DNA of 64,000 nucleotides, taken from the NCBI GenBank assembly GCA_964007475.1, contig OZ023273.1:134637308-134701307 (forward strand), given 5' to 3'. This document shows, piece after piece, positions 23,701 to 35,732 of this stretch. Every line of letters starts with the position of its first letter. Positions within the stretch are counted from its first letter, which is position 1. Below the pieces are notes generated by a model that saw only the letters and a list, made by a program, of their open reading frames with translations, was not told the DNA's origin and did not search any database. The DNA comes from Hybos culiciformis (Eukaryota; Arthropoda; Insecta; Diptera; Hybotidae). A program made the translations under genes and the position numbers.

Positions 23701-25905
23701 CCAATAAATTCGAAACAAGTTTTAATAATATGTATATCCTTACGAAAAGTTAATAATTAAAATTTTCTCAGCAATTTTTTATAAAATACTTTAATCATAT
23801 TTTGTGATAATTATTATTGTATTAAAAAAATTTACAACAAGAATTTTTTTTAAACGGAAAAAAGTGACTATATAAATTTTTCGGATAATGTCATTGGTTT
23901 TTTTTTAATAAATTTTTTTATCAAAAAAAATAAAATTTATAAAATGCATGTTTTTTTTTTTAAGTATTTTAGATTAAATACTTAAATAGCAATATAATGA
24001 CAATAGTGAAAGAAAAAAAAAAGATTCAACTATCTAGTTTTTTGTTATCACATGACTTACGCATATTAAACAAATAACATTTTTTAACAGGTCATTATAA
24101 CACGTTCTGTTTACTTCGAGGTTTAATGTAAAAAAAAAAGAGAAACTCAAAAACGTTTGCAATATTTATGTTGCTTAAAAAATTTAGTTAATTATCATTT
24201 TTAAAAATGAAAAGGAAAAAATAATAAAAATGTATAGATATGTATATGTAATGTACTTTGTCTTTATTATTTTTCTGAATGTAATTTAAACTTTTAATAT
24301 TTTATTAATTATTTTTTAATAATGTTTGAAGTTTTTTACTGTAGAATTTTATATATAATTTAAACATCTGTCTGAATGTACCTACATATTTTATTTTTAT
24401 ACCTCTCTCTACTTTAAACTAAAAAAAAAATATATAGTAAACAAAAAATGAAAGGAATAAATAAATAAAATCTGGGTAGAGGTTTTTATAAATAATAATA
24501 AAATAATAAAATTTTTATAAAATTAAAAAAAAAAGAAAATGAGATCAAAGTACAGTTTTAATAAAAATTGATTAAAAAATATTACACGTTTGTAAACATT
24601 TTTTTTTTTTTAATATAATTTCTATTATTATTTTCAATAATTTTTCTTTATTATTTAAAAACGGAATAAATATAATTACAATAATATTTTTATTATTTTA
24701 AAACTGCGCAATTTTCTTATTTTGGTATTTTCTTTTTTCGTTTCTTTGTTAAAAATATTTTTTTTCTATATAAAAATTTATACCAATGTTAATTTAAAAA
24801 AAAAAAATACTATGTTTGTTGTTATTATGTGTACCTAGGTATGCAAAATATATGTATTTATTTCAAAATAAAAACATATTTGGTACTTAGTATAGTAGGT
24901 TTAAAAAATATAATAATAGTTGTATATAATAAGTAGGTATGTACCTACCTACTTTCAATTTTTTTTTTCAATGAATAAAATAATTAATCGCAAATTATAA
25001 ACACATTTTTATTTAAATGAAAAAAAAAAAATAGATTGGTGATTAGAATTCCCCTTTATAAAAAAACAAAAAATTAAATACGTACACAATGATAAGTAAT
25101 AATTAAATTAACTCGTAAATGCTTTTAATGAACTCGAATACAATTTAATAATCAGTTCATCGAAATATTATTGTCCAAAGACTAAAGATAATTGAAATTG
25201 AATAAATACATACAAACAGAATCAGACTTATAATAACTATAAATTTATATAATAATTAAAAATTAAAGAATCTTGATTTTTTTAGGTATATTATATTGAG
25301 AATTTATCATTTTCAGTTTTGGCTTTGATTTTATCTCACCTATATATAGTCATTCGAATGTAAAATTATTTTTAATTTTTTTGAAATTTTCATTTGAAAT
25401 CAAAGATAATAATAATTATAAAATAGTAATAAAACAAAAAAAAAGTAAATTGAATAACGCATGTGAAATTTTGCATATTTGTGTGTATTATTATATGAAC
25501 AAAATGATTCACAATTCAGCTCGTTGAACTTATAATTGGAACACACATTATTATGCTAATGGTCAGACAGGAAATTTTTTATTTGTTTTTTATTTTTGTA
25601 AAAATAATCATAAAGCTTTGAAAGCTCGTTCTGGTATTCGTCGTACACAATGCAAATTGTGAAATCTTACTTTTAGAGAGGATGTTAATTAATTAAAAGA
25701 TTATGTACTTGGGGAAGATACAAAAAATTTTGTGAATTTCAGAGAAAATTTTTTTAATTAAATTATGGTTATAAAATTTTTACTATTCAGTAAGTATAGT
25801 AAGATAATGGTACTACATTAAGTATATTATTAATAGTTTGTTCAAATCTAAAAACAAAAAGATGTTAAATAAAATTATTTTATAAAATATTTTACACTTA
25901 CCCAT
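20781..25905 (-). CDS. conserved protein with NAT/transglutaminase-like Cys-His-Asp core and an in-frame UGA
   Basis: Exons 25905-25902 (ATG G), 22865-21666, 21515-21454, 21394-21077 and 20954-20781 join in phase to 586 codons. Codon 71 is TGA (22657-22659, followed by CTC); everything else is open. Residues 1-70 are protein-like (GDEPGLFKAQD, GYVPTVGRWGSEWPS). An acidic Ser-rich stretch follows at 91-110. The second half has C305 (RRHHMCVSLAFEI), H362 (EHALVAMKV) and D381 (MMILDPGYHVARAV), the order and setting of the catalytic triad in arylamine N-acetyltransferases and related transglutaminase-like folds. I do not know the protein's name or substrate. Intron 1 is about 3 kb, the others short. 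The nearest AATAAA (minus strand, 20496-20501) lies inside the neighbouring transposon, so the 3' UTR is probably transposon-derived. The stop could be programmed readthrough, an inactivating mutation or a base-call error; otherwise the gene is intact. Confidence 0.8.
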
Positions 25906-26864
25906 ACAAAGCAAAAAAGCTTTGAAAAAAAATTCCCTCTTGGTCGCTTCCTCCTTCTCTTGTAATAAGTTTTATATTCTGTTTTTAACTTTTAGATAAT
26001 TAATGAAATAAATTCAATTTAATTATCTAAATAAAAAATAAAAAAAAATAAAATTCGAGTTTTTTTTTTCCAACTACTTGGTTTTAAATTTAATTAAAAT
26101 TTGATTTTATAAAAATTATAATTTTTTTTTTTTTTTTTCTAAATTAACTCTTCTGTCCAGGTTTTAAAAATTAAGTTTTTCTTCGTTCAATATCCGTTAA
26201 ACGAATTTATCCGATCGAGAGTAAGTTATACACTGACGAACGATCTTTTAAAAATGTTTCTCTTTATATTAATTTTTTTTTTTTAATAATTTTGTGTTTT
26301 TTTTTTTCTTTATTATACTTTTTATGTTTATGTATTTATTTATTATAATTTTTAAGAGTTTTTTTTATTCGTAATATTGTTTTTGTATATAATTGTTATA
26401 TATATTTATAATAAATATCTATTAGATACACATTCACAAATTATATTGTTATTATTATTGTATTTTTATGAATCACGCTTTCGTGGAATATTCTCAATTG
26501 ATATTGAAAAAAAAAAAAAAAACAAACAAATCATAACAAATAAACAGCTGATATATATATTCCTCTATATATATATTTATTAGCTGTTCTATTATATTTT
26601 CTTCAATAGCTTTTGAAGAAAAATTATCAGATACTTATATTTTTTATTTAATAAAAAAACAACAATTTTTTATTTCCTTTCAAAATAAATACAAATAAAA
26701 CAAAAAAAAAAATGTTTAGCAAAGAAATCAAAGATTAATTAAAAAAACAAAAATCAATAGTTTTTAAGATTTTATATATATAGTTTTTTTTTTCTATTAT
26801 TTTTAATGTTTATTTTGCACTTTCTCTTTGTACATGCAAAAATAGAATGAGTTTTTTAGCTTAT
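25906..26864. other. 5' flank of the NAT-like gene
   Basis: This should contain the leader and promoter of the minus-strand gene starting at 25905. A GC-richer patch at 26185-26250, containing GATCGAGAG and CACTGACGAACGATC, is the best candidate. Further up are A/T runs and TATATA tracts only. Confidence 0.35.
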
Positions 26865-26903
26865 TTAAGCTTGCTGCTGCTGATCTTTTGTTGATTTTTT
26901 AAC
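26865..26903 (-). CDS. orphan 3'-terminal exon (VKKSTKDQQQQA)
   Basis: A strong acceptor (T-run then CAG) precedes 13 codons, VKKSTKDQQQQA and TAA in the only long phase. AATAAA on the minus strand at 26809-26814 follows about 50 bases later. This is the architecture of a terminal exon. The rest of the gene was not found, so phase and identity are unproven; in another phase the exon would stop at once. Confidence 0.35.
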   Translation of the reverse strand, partial: VKKSTKDQQQQA

Positions 26904-29026
26904 CTGAAAAAAAAAAAGGAAAATATTTTTTATTTATTATTGAAATTGTCATTATTATTATGCTTATTTTGTATTCATTATTGTAGGTAACTTTTTTGAG
27001 ATATTATTTTTGTATATTTAATTAACTAATCTTATTAAAAAAAAAAAAAAAAAAATGATTCTAAGAATTTATTGAAAAATATTGATTTCAATTAATCGAT
27101 TTTTTTTTTCTTCATCCATGGACAAAAAAATGCGAATAATAAACTTATTCGTAAATAATATACGTAGGTATTTAAAATTACATAAGTCAGTTATTTTCAT
27201 TATTTTAAAATCCACGTGACATCATAGTGATTCAGATGTTTTTTTTTTTTTTTTAGAATGAATTTTGTACATTATTCGGATTACTACACTTTATATATGT
27301 ATGCATGTAGGCTAGCGATAACTATACACAATGTACGTAAATGATTTATATTTAAATTATGTGCATATGTATAATGTTTAAATATATATTTAATGTTCTT
27401 ATGTTGTTAATTATTACGTTTTATATGCATAAAAGTTATACTGTTTGTCATCACGTTTAGTGAGAAAAATTTGTAAAATTATTTAGTAGACTGTACAAGT
27501 GTACAGTACAGTACAGACAGAAAATCTTTGATTTAAGATTCAAATTTCTGTTATATTGAGAGGATAAAAATGTATAAAATGTAGATTGTGGGAAATATTG
27601 AAGAATAATTCAATTTCATTGCCTTACGGATGCAATTTTTCTCTGATCTTAGTGTTAATGAAACAAATTGTTTTAGACAGAATTTCATTAATCAATAAAT
27701 ATGTGTATATATACGAGTCTCATTAGATTCTTACATTTAAAACTTTCGTTTAGGTTTCTAATTAATGCCACAGTCCTCAGTTCGACTATATTTACAGTTG
27801 ACCTAGATCTAATAGAACAAAATACAGAAATTACGAGATGTTGAATTTGGATGTTTTTAGTTTTGAAACTAAGATTATGAACTTTTGTAGATTTTGAATC
27901 CAAGAAACTGATTTTTTAAATTTTTTATTTGAAGTTGGTGTAGATATTTTAAATTTTCTATTTCGAAATATGGTTTTTATATAATAAAAGTCAAGATGCA
28001 AAACAGTCTAAATATATATGTGGAAATCTCCATTTTTGTGAAATAGTGTATGTTTGGATCTAACATAATTTTAATTTATATTATTTTTGAATATAATGAT
28101 TTCGCAGAATTATTGATGATCATGATAACCAAAATAAAAACATTTTAATGGGAGCATATAATCAAATATACATATGTACCTATAATAAATAGGACAAAAA
28201 CGTATGTATGTACTCTAGGATTATTTTTCTATTTTAAACAAATTACTAATTGTATATTATATAGTGTGTACTGCTATGAAACAAAATTCTATTAATATAG
28301 GTTATAATTTTATTAAAAACTTTTGTAATTCGTAGAAGAATTATACGTTTTTAAAATAATTTTATGCTGAATAATTTCCAAAAATAACGCATATATACGT
28401 AAAAGTATGATAGTAATTATTACATATTATATTTAAATTATAAGAATTTAAAAATATTCATTATTTAAAGTCATTATAGAATCTTTTCTTGAATAATGAA
28501 CTTTGCTTTACTATGTGCACTTTCATTTCATTTTAGAGACATTTTTAAATTAGGGAAATAAATGAACACACAAAGTATATGTTATAAAAATATACAGATC
28601 AAAAAAATATTGTTTACAAAATTATTAGACAATTAAGAATTTTCCACAATGCCAAAAAATTTTCAAAATATTTTTATTTAACTTCGATTGTTACAGAATT
28701 TTAAGATTAAATTAATCTTATTAAATGTGTACTACATAAGCATGTTTATTTTTCAATTATATTTGTATCATTATAAAAATAATAATTGCGCTATATTTTT
28801 ATATTATTATTTTTTTAATTCACATCATTATCTTAATGATATAATATAATTTTTCGATAGGAATATTATATTTATTTATTCGTCTAATTTTTACTATTCA
28901 AAACGTGTCAAATAAATTTTTAAGGTGAAATAAGTTAAATCATCAGTCGTACTTCTAACTACTTTTTTATCTTAAAGTTTCGAAAAGCTGATAGGTAATA
29001 AAATAGTTGTCATAATAAATTTTGTA
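26904..29026. other. AT-rich stretch, no gene seen
   Basis: Homopolymer-rich DNA. The 71-residue minus-strand frame at 27688-27903 lacks splice or start support. GTACAGTACAGTACAG near 27498 is a small tandem repeat. Confidence 0.4.
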
Positions 29027-29158
29027 TTAAGAAAATGCGCTATTCTCTAAGATAACATTCTCGTTGATAAAAACTTCGTAATTTTCGTTAGCCTCAGCAG
29101 TTAATGAGTCTTCTTTGGGATTTAAAACAATTTCAATTGTATTCATTATTATCTTCAT
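29027..29158 (-). CDS. possible 43-residue acidic ORF
   Basis: ATG at 29158 to TAA at 29027 encodes MKIIMNTIEIVLNPKEDS, then LTAEANENYEVFINENV and a short end. Its composition (Asn/Glu-rich, varied codons) differs from the random frames nearby, and GC is locally higher. There is no signal peptide or recognised domain. It may be a peptide gene or a leftover exon. Confidence 0.28.
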   Translation of the reverse strand: MKIIMNTIEIVLNPKEDSLTAEANENYEVFINENVILENSAFS

Positions 29159-31200
29159 TAACAAATGAGGGAGTTATTTAAAATAATAATCAATATCTTA
29201 ATATTTTAAACATACCTATGTCACTCATAGTGTTGTGAAATTATAACAAATACACAATGTATTGTACTCCACATGTAAAAGATTTAACAAAAATTAATTG
29301 ATTATTACATCAATAATAATAAAGAATTTTTCCAAATTTTTTTATAAACATAGGTTCAATTCAAGGAAAAAAACTCAAAGATTGACGCAAGAAAATGAAT
29401 ATTGGAATAAATTCCATATAGTTATAGGGCCAAACAAATATTATAGATATTTTATTTTTATTGCTCCAAGTAGATACATAAACATTTTGATATAAAGCAA
29501 AAAAGAATTAATTTAAAAAAAAAGTACGAATTGTATAAAAAATTTGTCCCAGATCCATCACATTTTTGGGTTTGTGTGAGGTTGATCAAACAAAGATTTT
29601 CGAAATGAAAGTGGATATGGATATGGAATAAATCATCATATCTCTGAAACTATAAGCGATAGGAGAAAAAGGAGTTTCAGATTTAAGAGGAGGAGGTTAT
29701 TTTTGCTTTGAACGCACTTTTAATTAAAAAAACACAGAATCGGGGTATATGGCAAAAAAAGATTCGGCTGACGACTAACAAAGCAATGATCTTAAATACG
29801 TCATCTAATATGATAACTAGTGACTTAAATAATAAAATAAATTGTATGTACTTGAAAATATATAGTAAAACGAGACTCGAATTTAACTGAAGTAATATAC
29901 AAAAAGCGATTCCTTCACTTTTATGACTTTAAAAAATAATTTTAATTTGTGACTTACAAAACTTATAATTAAAACGAATAACAAATATAGGTACCTACTA
30001 TTATTTTACTAATTTTCATAAAAAAAATTCTATATTTAGCCAATTATGACGTCAATGTACCTAAACCAGATTTACCAGAAATATACATAACGTAAGGTAG
30101 GGAAATATTTTTTTTAAGAATTTCAATAATATACCTATAAACAATTTTTTTTTATTGGTATGTATATAGAAAACTGTATTATTAAAACGTAATTTTTTGA
30201 ATTGCAATATTTTATTTTTATAATTAAAAATTAGGTCTTAAATTTCGAGCACATAAGGTAATATAAATATAATAAGTCTACAAGTATTTTATGCACTTAT
30301 AATAAATTTTTTTGGATTGAAAATAATAAACAAATTTCTCAATATTTGTCTTTTACAATTGAAAAAAAAATTTTTTTTGTTTGACTTTTAGTACCTGGTA
30401 CTTGCATAACATCATATGTTTATTACATAGTTTCAAAAATATCAAAAAAATAATATTATAAGTAGTTTATAGTTATAATATAAGTATAAGTATTATAAGT
30501 ATATAGTTTATAGTTATAATTATAGAAAGTCGTGCAATATTTTATTTGATTGTAAATTAAATAAAAATAAATCGCATATTTTCTGATAACTTTTATTATT
30601 TGATAACATCATTCGAAATTACTAAACAAAATATAAAAATACTTGATTATTAAATGCTGATAATCAAAGTTTTATTAAGTACATACTTAAGTAGTAAATA
30701 AAATGATATCATTCATTATAATAATTATGAATCGTATAAATACGGCACTTTGTTTCCGACCGAAAAAGTTGAGTGCTTTTTTTTTTGTAAACACAAAATT
30801 TTCATCAATAAATACTTTTATATATAGTTTTTCACTTTTATTTACAATAATACTTTTAACTTTAAAATTAAATAAAAATCATTATTATTGCTAAAATTAA
30901 TCATATGTAGTAGGATCCCTCAATATGTTATTCATATACATACGTCATACGTCTAATGTTCTAATTTTTGAACCTTACGCTTCATGAAATGAACTAACAC
31001 ATTAAAGTAACATAATATACTTCATATATATGCATATATAATATGTAAATGTTTATTTTCTATATAATGTAATGTATCGCAAAAGATCTATTTTACTATT
31101 AGACAACCATCATTATTCTGTCAAAACTGTGCGTAATTATTTTTTTTCGATTTATTTAACTAAAAAATTAAATTTAAATATTATAATAACTATGTGGCGT
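29159..31200. other. AT-rich stretch, possible old repeats
   Basis: Around 29560-29780 the DNA is GC-richer and looks repeat-derived, but I cannot name the family. A tandem TAGTTTATAGTTATAA-type repeat lies at 30460-30525. A TGACGTCA palindrome is at about 30047. Confidence 0.35.
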
Positions 31201-31275
31201 TTATAAATTATTCGGAAATTCCACTTGTGGATTTTCACAAATTTCATTATAAGATTTCATCGATATAAACGCCCA
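31201..31275 (-). CDS. orphan 3'-terminal exon (WAFISMKSYNEICENPQVEF)
   Basis: After a long pyrimidine tract and AAAG acceptor, 24 codons read WAFISMKSYNEICENPQVEF then PNNL and TAA. AATAAA on the minus strand at 31151-31156 follows at normal distance. The peptide is clearly not AT-rich noise. No upstream exon in matching phase was found before the CD36 gene at 35.7 kb. The gene may start far upstream, with the receptor genes nested in its introns, or the exon may be a relic. Confidence 0.42.
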   Translation of the reverse strand, partial: WAFISMKSYNEICENPQVEFPNNL

Positions 31276-33359
31276 CTTTAAAAAAAAGAAATAAAAAAAA
31301 AAAAAAATTGGATTAAAGAGAATTTTCCGAGACATTTACAATTTATGTGAAAATTTTCTAAATGTTCTTATATATTATAAGTAAAGCACCCACTCTTAAT
31401 ATAAATCATTATTGGTTTCCATTGTATCTAATTGTTCAATTTTTTTTTTTTTGAATATGTATAACATTTTTACGCTTACATAGGTTATGAGAACATGACG
31501 TCGTTATTATATTTTTTAAGTACAATTTTAACCCTTTTCAGTTTACTTTTTTGTCATAAAACTATATAATAATATGGTACTTAATACTCTTCTACGGTAT
31601 AAATATTCTTTCTAGAGTTGGTAAATTAGATTCGATTTGTAAAATTTATTTAATTTTTTTTTGAATTTTCAAGGATTTAGTTTAAAAATTATTTTTGTAT
31701 AATATGTTGCACAGTGTACTTTAAATTTAGCTGCAACCTATCTACATTAAGTCTTAGATATAAAATTTATTATGCAGGTTAGTTTGATTATTTTCGCACT
31801 AAAAACTAAAATGAAAGACAACTATATAGTTTGCTTGAGCGAAAACTATACTATAAGGGAATGTATCTTATAAGTATTCATATCTCGAGAAAAAATTTTT
31901 CTTTAGTTGTATATGCCGAACATTAACTCAAAAATAGTAAAGTTTTAAATTAAAATGAAATCATGGTTTTCACACATAAAACAAATCTAACATTAATATT
32001 ATATAGTTAGTTATTAATCTGGGGATTTTTATACTAAATATAGACTTATTATAAGAAAAAAAAAATTATAAAGGTTATTATTAATTATTTCGTCGAAATT
32101 CGTTTGTAGTATTTTTATTTTTTTTTACCTAAATGCGACAAAAATCCTTTGATTATTGTTATTTTTTTTTTTGTTAGACATGAAAGAAAAAAAAATCGAT
32201 AACTAGAATAAATATTCGGATAGTGAAAAAGTGAAAAATAAAATTCGTATTACAACAAGAAAATAATATAATTTTTTTTTTGTATTAATATAATAAAAAA
32301 AAGAAAAAGAAAAATAAAATGGGGCCATCGATTTTTAGATTCTATGCTTTTATTCTTATGTAATTATTTAAAAATAAAAATAATTATTCATTTATTGAGA
32401 AATATCGAATAATATAATATAAATTATCTTACTTTTTTTTTTTTACTCGAGAGAGAATTTATATCTTTAAATTATTATTACTCCAATTATATGAACCATT
32501 GTAATAAAATAAAATTAAAATTCCCCCAAACGAACACATATTTAATAATTTATAATTTATTTAATATTATTTTTCGTATTTCAATTGCTTTTAAAGTTTT
32601 TTTTTGTTTTAATTTTTTTTTTTTTTTTTATTATTTTTAATTAAAAATTTTTTATTGAAAATTTTTAAAAAATAAAAAATTATATAAACGTCCGCCAAAA
32701 GTGGCGTACGGATGGTAAAACAAGACTGAATGAAAATTAAAAGGATAATATAAGAAAGACAGAGGGAAAAATTTTATGTGTCTACAAGTATGACAAGTAC
32801 ATATGATGTTTTACAATAAAAAACCATATTATAGATACAAGGGATATTATATTTTTATATATAGATCCTGACGACTATTAATTTAAATGATGGGGTTCTG
32901 AAACTGAAACAGAGCGAGGCGTATATAATAATAATGTGTTTATAATGTACATGTTTTTTTTTTAAATTTGGAAATTTTTGCGAACATAGGATTGCGTTTT
33001 TATTTTTTGTATAGGTATTCTTTTCTCGTAATTGAAAACAAATTTAAAAATAATTTGAATCCAAATATAAAAATAAAAATTATAGAAATAATAGTCGATA
33101 TTGGAGCTAATAGGCTCATAAATATTTAAGTATGCATTTTTTCTTTTAATAGCGACATACTTAGTTTAAGTATTATATATTTATCTTTTGATTGAATACA
33201 TAATTATATATTCGATAAATTGGTGAGTAAGGTTATAAATGAATCATAATATTTGCTAAAATCGAAAACATAATCATTTATTAGATTGACTGGAATAATA
33301 TTTAATTTTCGACTAGACTCATTTCAGTATTATAGCAAGGATAATATTACCTACAGAAT

Positions 33360-33585
33360 TATGGGTTGAGCGTTTACGACACATGAAATCGCAATCGTAA
33401 AGCTTATGAGGCCGTCTTGAGTGCATTAGCGGACTAAGTGCAAAAAATATTTTTTATTAATTCTAGCTAATTATAACATAAATTTATGAATCATAAATAT
33501 TGTAATTTAGCAGAACTAAAAAAAAAAGTTAAGCTCGCTTGATCCATTAATGCCCTCACGGCCTGCCTCTCACCATCATCCACAA
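33360..33585. repeat. diverged inverted repeat in a GC-richer island
   Basis: AGGCCGTCTTGAGTGCATTA near 33410 resembles the complement of the segment near 33555 (AGGCCGTGAGGGCATTA). The two arms are about 100 bases apart. This could be an old foldback element or two fragments of one element in opposite orientation. Confidence 0.4.
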
Positions 33586-34685
33586 AAAATTTAATTTCAC
33601 AATTATAGAAAATAGAAAAAGTTAATGCGACTGTGAGCTCCATTGAAATAAACCTATTGCCCAAGCATGCGCTCTGATTCGATATAAAACATAAAAGAAA
33701 GAAACAGTGGTATAATTTATATAAATGTACATATTAATAAATTCAAGACATAACAACGAAATGCTTTATTTTTAGAACTTTTATTTATTTTGACTTTTCT
33801 TTTTCTGTTTCAGTTCAATATTTCATTTTTTCAGTTACAAAATAAAAAAATTTGAATTCTTAGTTGACTTGAAAATTATAATTGGTAATAATGATTTAAA
33901 TAATTTTATGATTTAAATTTAAAAGAATGTTATATAAAAAGTCGTCAATGAACTTATAAAGTACCTAAAGAAGTGTAGAAATCTAGTATAAACCAATTGA
34001 TTGCCACAGGAATTATTTTAAAATTGCCCTGGACAAAAATATTGTGTTATCCTAATTCCTAAGGTTCAATCACAGTTTTGCAATACTAAAATACATTTTT
34101 TTGAGAAATTAAACTGTCAAAATTATAAGAAATCATAATTTTAATTTGTTACTGTTTCCTGTTACTTAAACATTAAGTTTAAGCGAAAAAAAGCTTTCTT
34201 AGATTTTTAAACATTATTTTTTGCCATAGTTTTGTTTAATTTTCTTTTTTTGCTAATCTAAGCTTTATTTAGCAAAGCTTGGTTGGTTCGATTGAAAATG
34301 AAAATTTGAAAATATTAATCATTTGCAGCATTAGGAATGTAAGAATGTTCAATTTTTGAAAAATTCAATATGTACACATGTAATAAAAAATAAATGTATA
34401 ATGCCAAAATTTGTCAACATAACATAAACATTTGTTAACATAAAGGTTATATATATTTAATAAAATAAAGAATTTAAAAAGTATGCAAATTTTTAAATTG
34501 AATTGGAATTTTTTAGATAAATCTACAAACGTTAACATTTTAAAAGGAAAAACATTGAATAATGTCTGGACTTAAATATAAAATCAATACTTTTTGGCTT
34601 ACCTAATTTGCCTGTGGCTCTTTTAAATTAAAAAATTTTACAAATTTTATTTTAATTCGATTTATTTGACTTAAAAATAAGAGGC

Positions 34686-34708
34686 TAATAATAATAATAA
34701 TAATAATA
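34686..34708. repeat. (AAT)n microsatellite
   Basis: About seven uninterrupted AAT/TAA triplets. Confidence 0.9.
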
Positions 34709-35037
34709 CATTTTTAACATTTTTTTAAAATAAATTATACCACTCGTCGGTTGGCTGGCTGGAAGAAATGGCCAATCAACAAAATCAAGTTTTTCGTAAT
34801 ATTAAATTATTCTTATGTTTTCAATTAGGAAAAATGTCGAAGCTTAAATAAGTATACGAATGGGTTGAAAATCAATCGATAAATATTAACTATTAAATTT
34901 AAATTGAATTTAAATTGCTCATTCCATTCAACTGAACAACTGATGCTTTAGTGTTTTAAACGGTTTCTTATTTTGACTTCTTTTTATTTAAAGTTAATTT
35001 TTTTAAATCTTTTTTGTTTTTGATAAAGCGATCTGAA

Positions 35038-35109
35038 AGCTTTGTTTCAATAAAAACTTTGAAAAATAATTATAGCTTTGTTTCAATAAAAACTTTGAAA
35101 AATAATTAT
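35038..35109. repeat. 36-bp unit duplicated in tandem
   Basis: AGCTTTGTTTCAATAAAAAC and the 16 bases after it are repeated exactly at 35038-35073 and 35074-35109, followed by a partial third start. Confidence 0.93.
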
Positions 35110-35732
35110 AGCTTTAAGTATTAATAACAATTAGTTTATGATGTATTATTAATTATTTTAAATGAAAATTATTTGTGTATGTATTGCAATTATAATACCT
35201 ACCTTCCCTATTATTATTATTATGGTTGTTTGCAATTACATAGTTTATTTTACATGAATAATTGTTGAAAGACAATTATATCTATTTTTGTGTCTATTTA
35301 AAATCTAATAATTATACAAAAATGTCTATTCTGTTTCTTTGATAGTGAGAAGTAATTAACATTTTAATTTTAATAAGTTGTGCTATTCTATATTTTGCTA
35401 AAATTTAACGTCTTACTAAACTAATAAACAAATTTTATTAAATATAAAAAAATTGACGTTTAATACATTAGGAATGATAACACACATAATCTTAATTGTT
35501 CATTCAATATTTTATATGTATTTTATTTTATTATAAATTATAATTTTTTATTCTACCGTTCTCGAATTTTTTTTATTTTAATTAGATTTTTTTAAATTGT
35601 ATACTTATTTGCGATCCTATATCAGAACTTAATTAAAACTCTAATTCTAGTTACTTTTCTATCAAGGTTTGGCAGCCATTTAAAAAATGTGACTCCCGCA
35701 AAAGCCACAGTATTATTTGTTTTGAATAATTT

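Larger units (their letters stand above)
31276..35732. other. AT-rich stretch with scattered islands
   Basis: Contents: a CGCCAAAAGTGGCG stem-loop at about 32694; a GC-richer diverged inverted repeat at 33360-33585; an (AAT)n run at 34686-34708; a 36-bp tandem duplication at 35038-35109. Several minus-strand acceptor-plus-short-frame combinations exist (for example at 32.9, 34.0 and 34.77 kb), but none links into a gene. Confidence 0.4.

Noticed and set aside
27688..27903. 71-residue minus-strand frame
   Set aside because: There is no start context, splice signal or recognisable motif.
33351..33436. Minus-strand exon reading KLYDCDFMCRKRSTHNSV as a peptide hormone
   Set aside because: The frame falls inside one arm of a diverged inverted repeat and no phase-compatible partner exon gives a convincing precursor.
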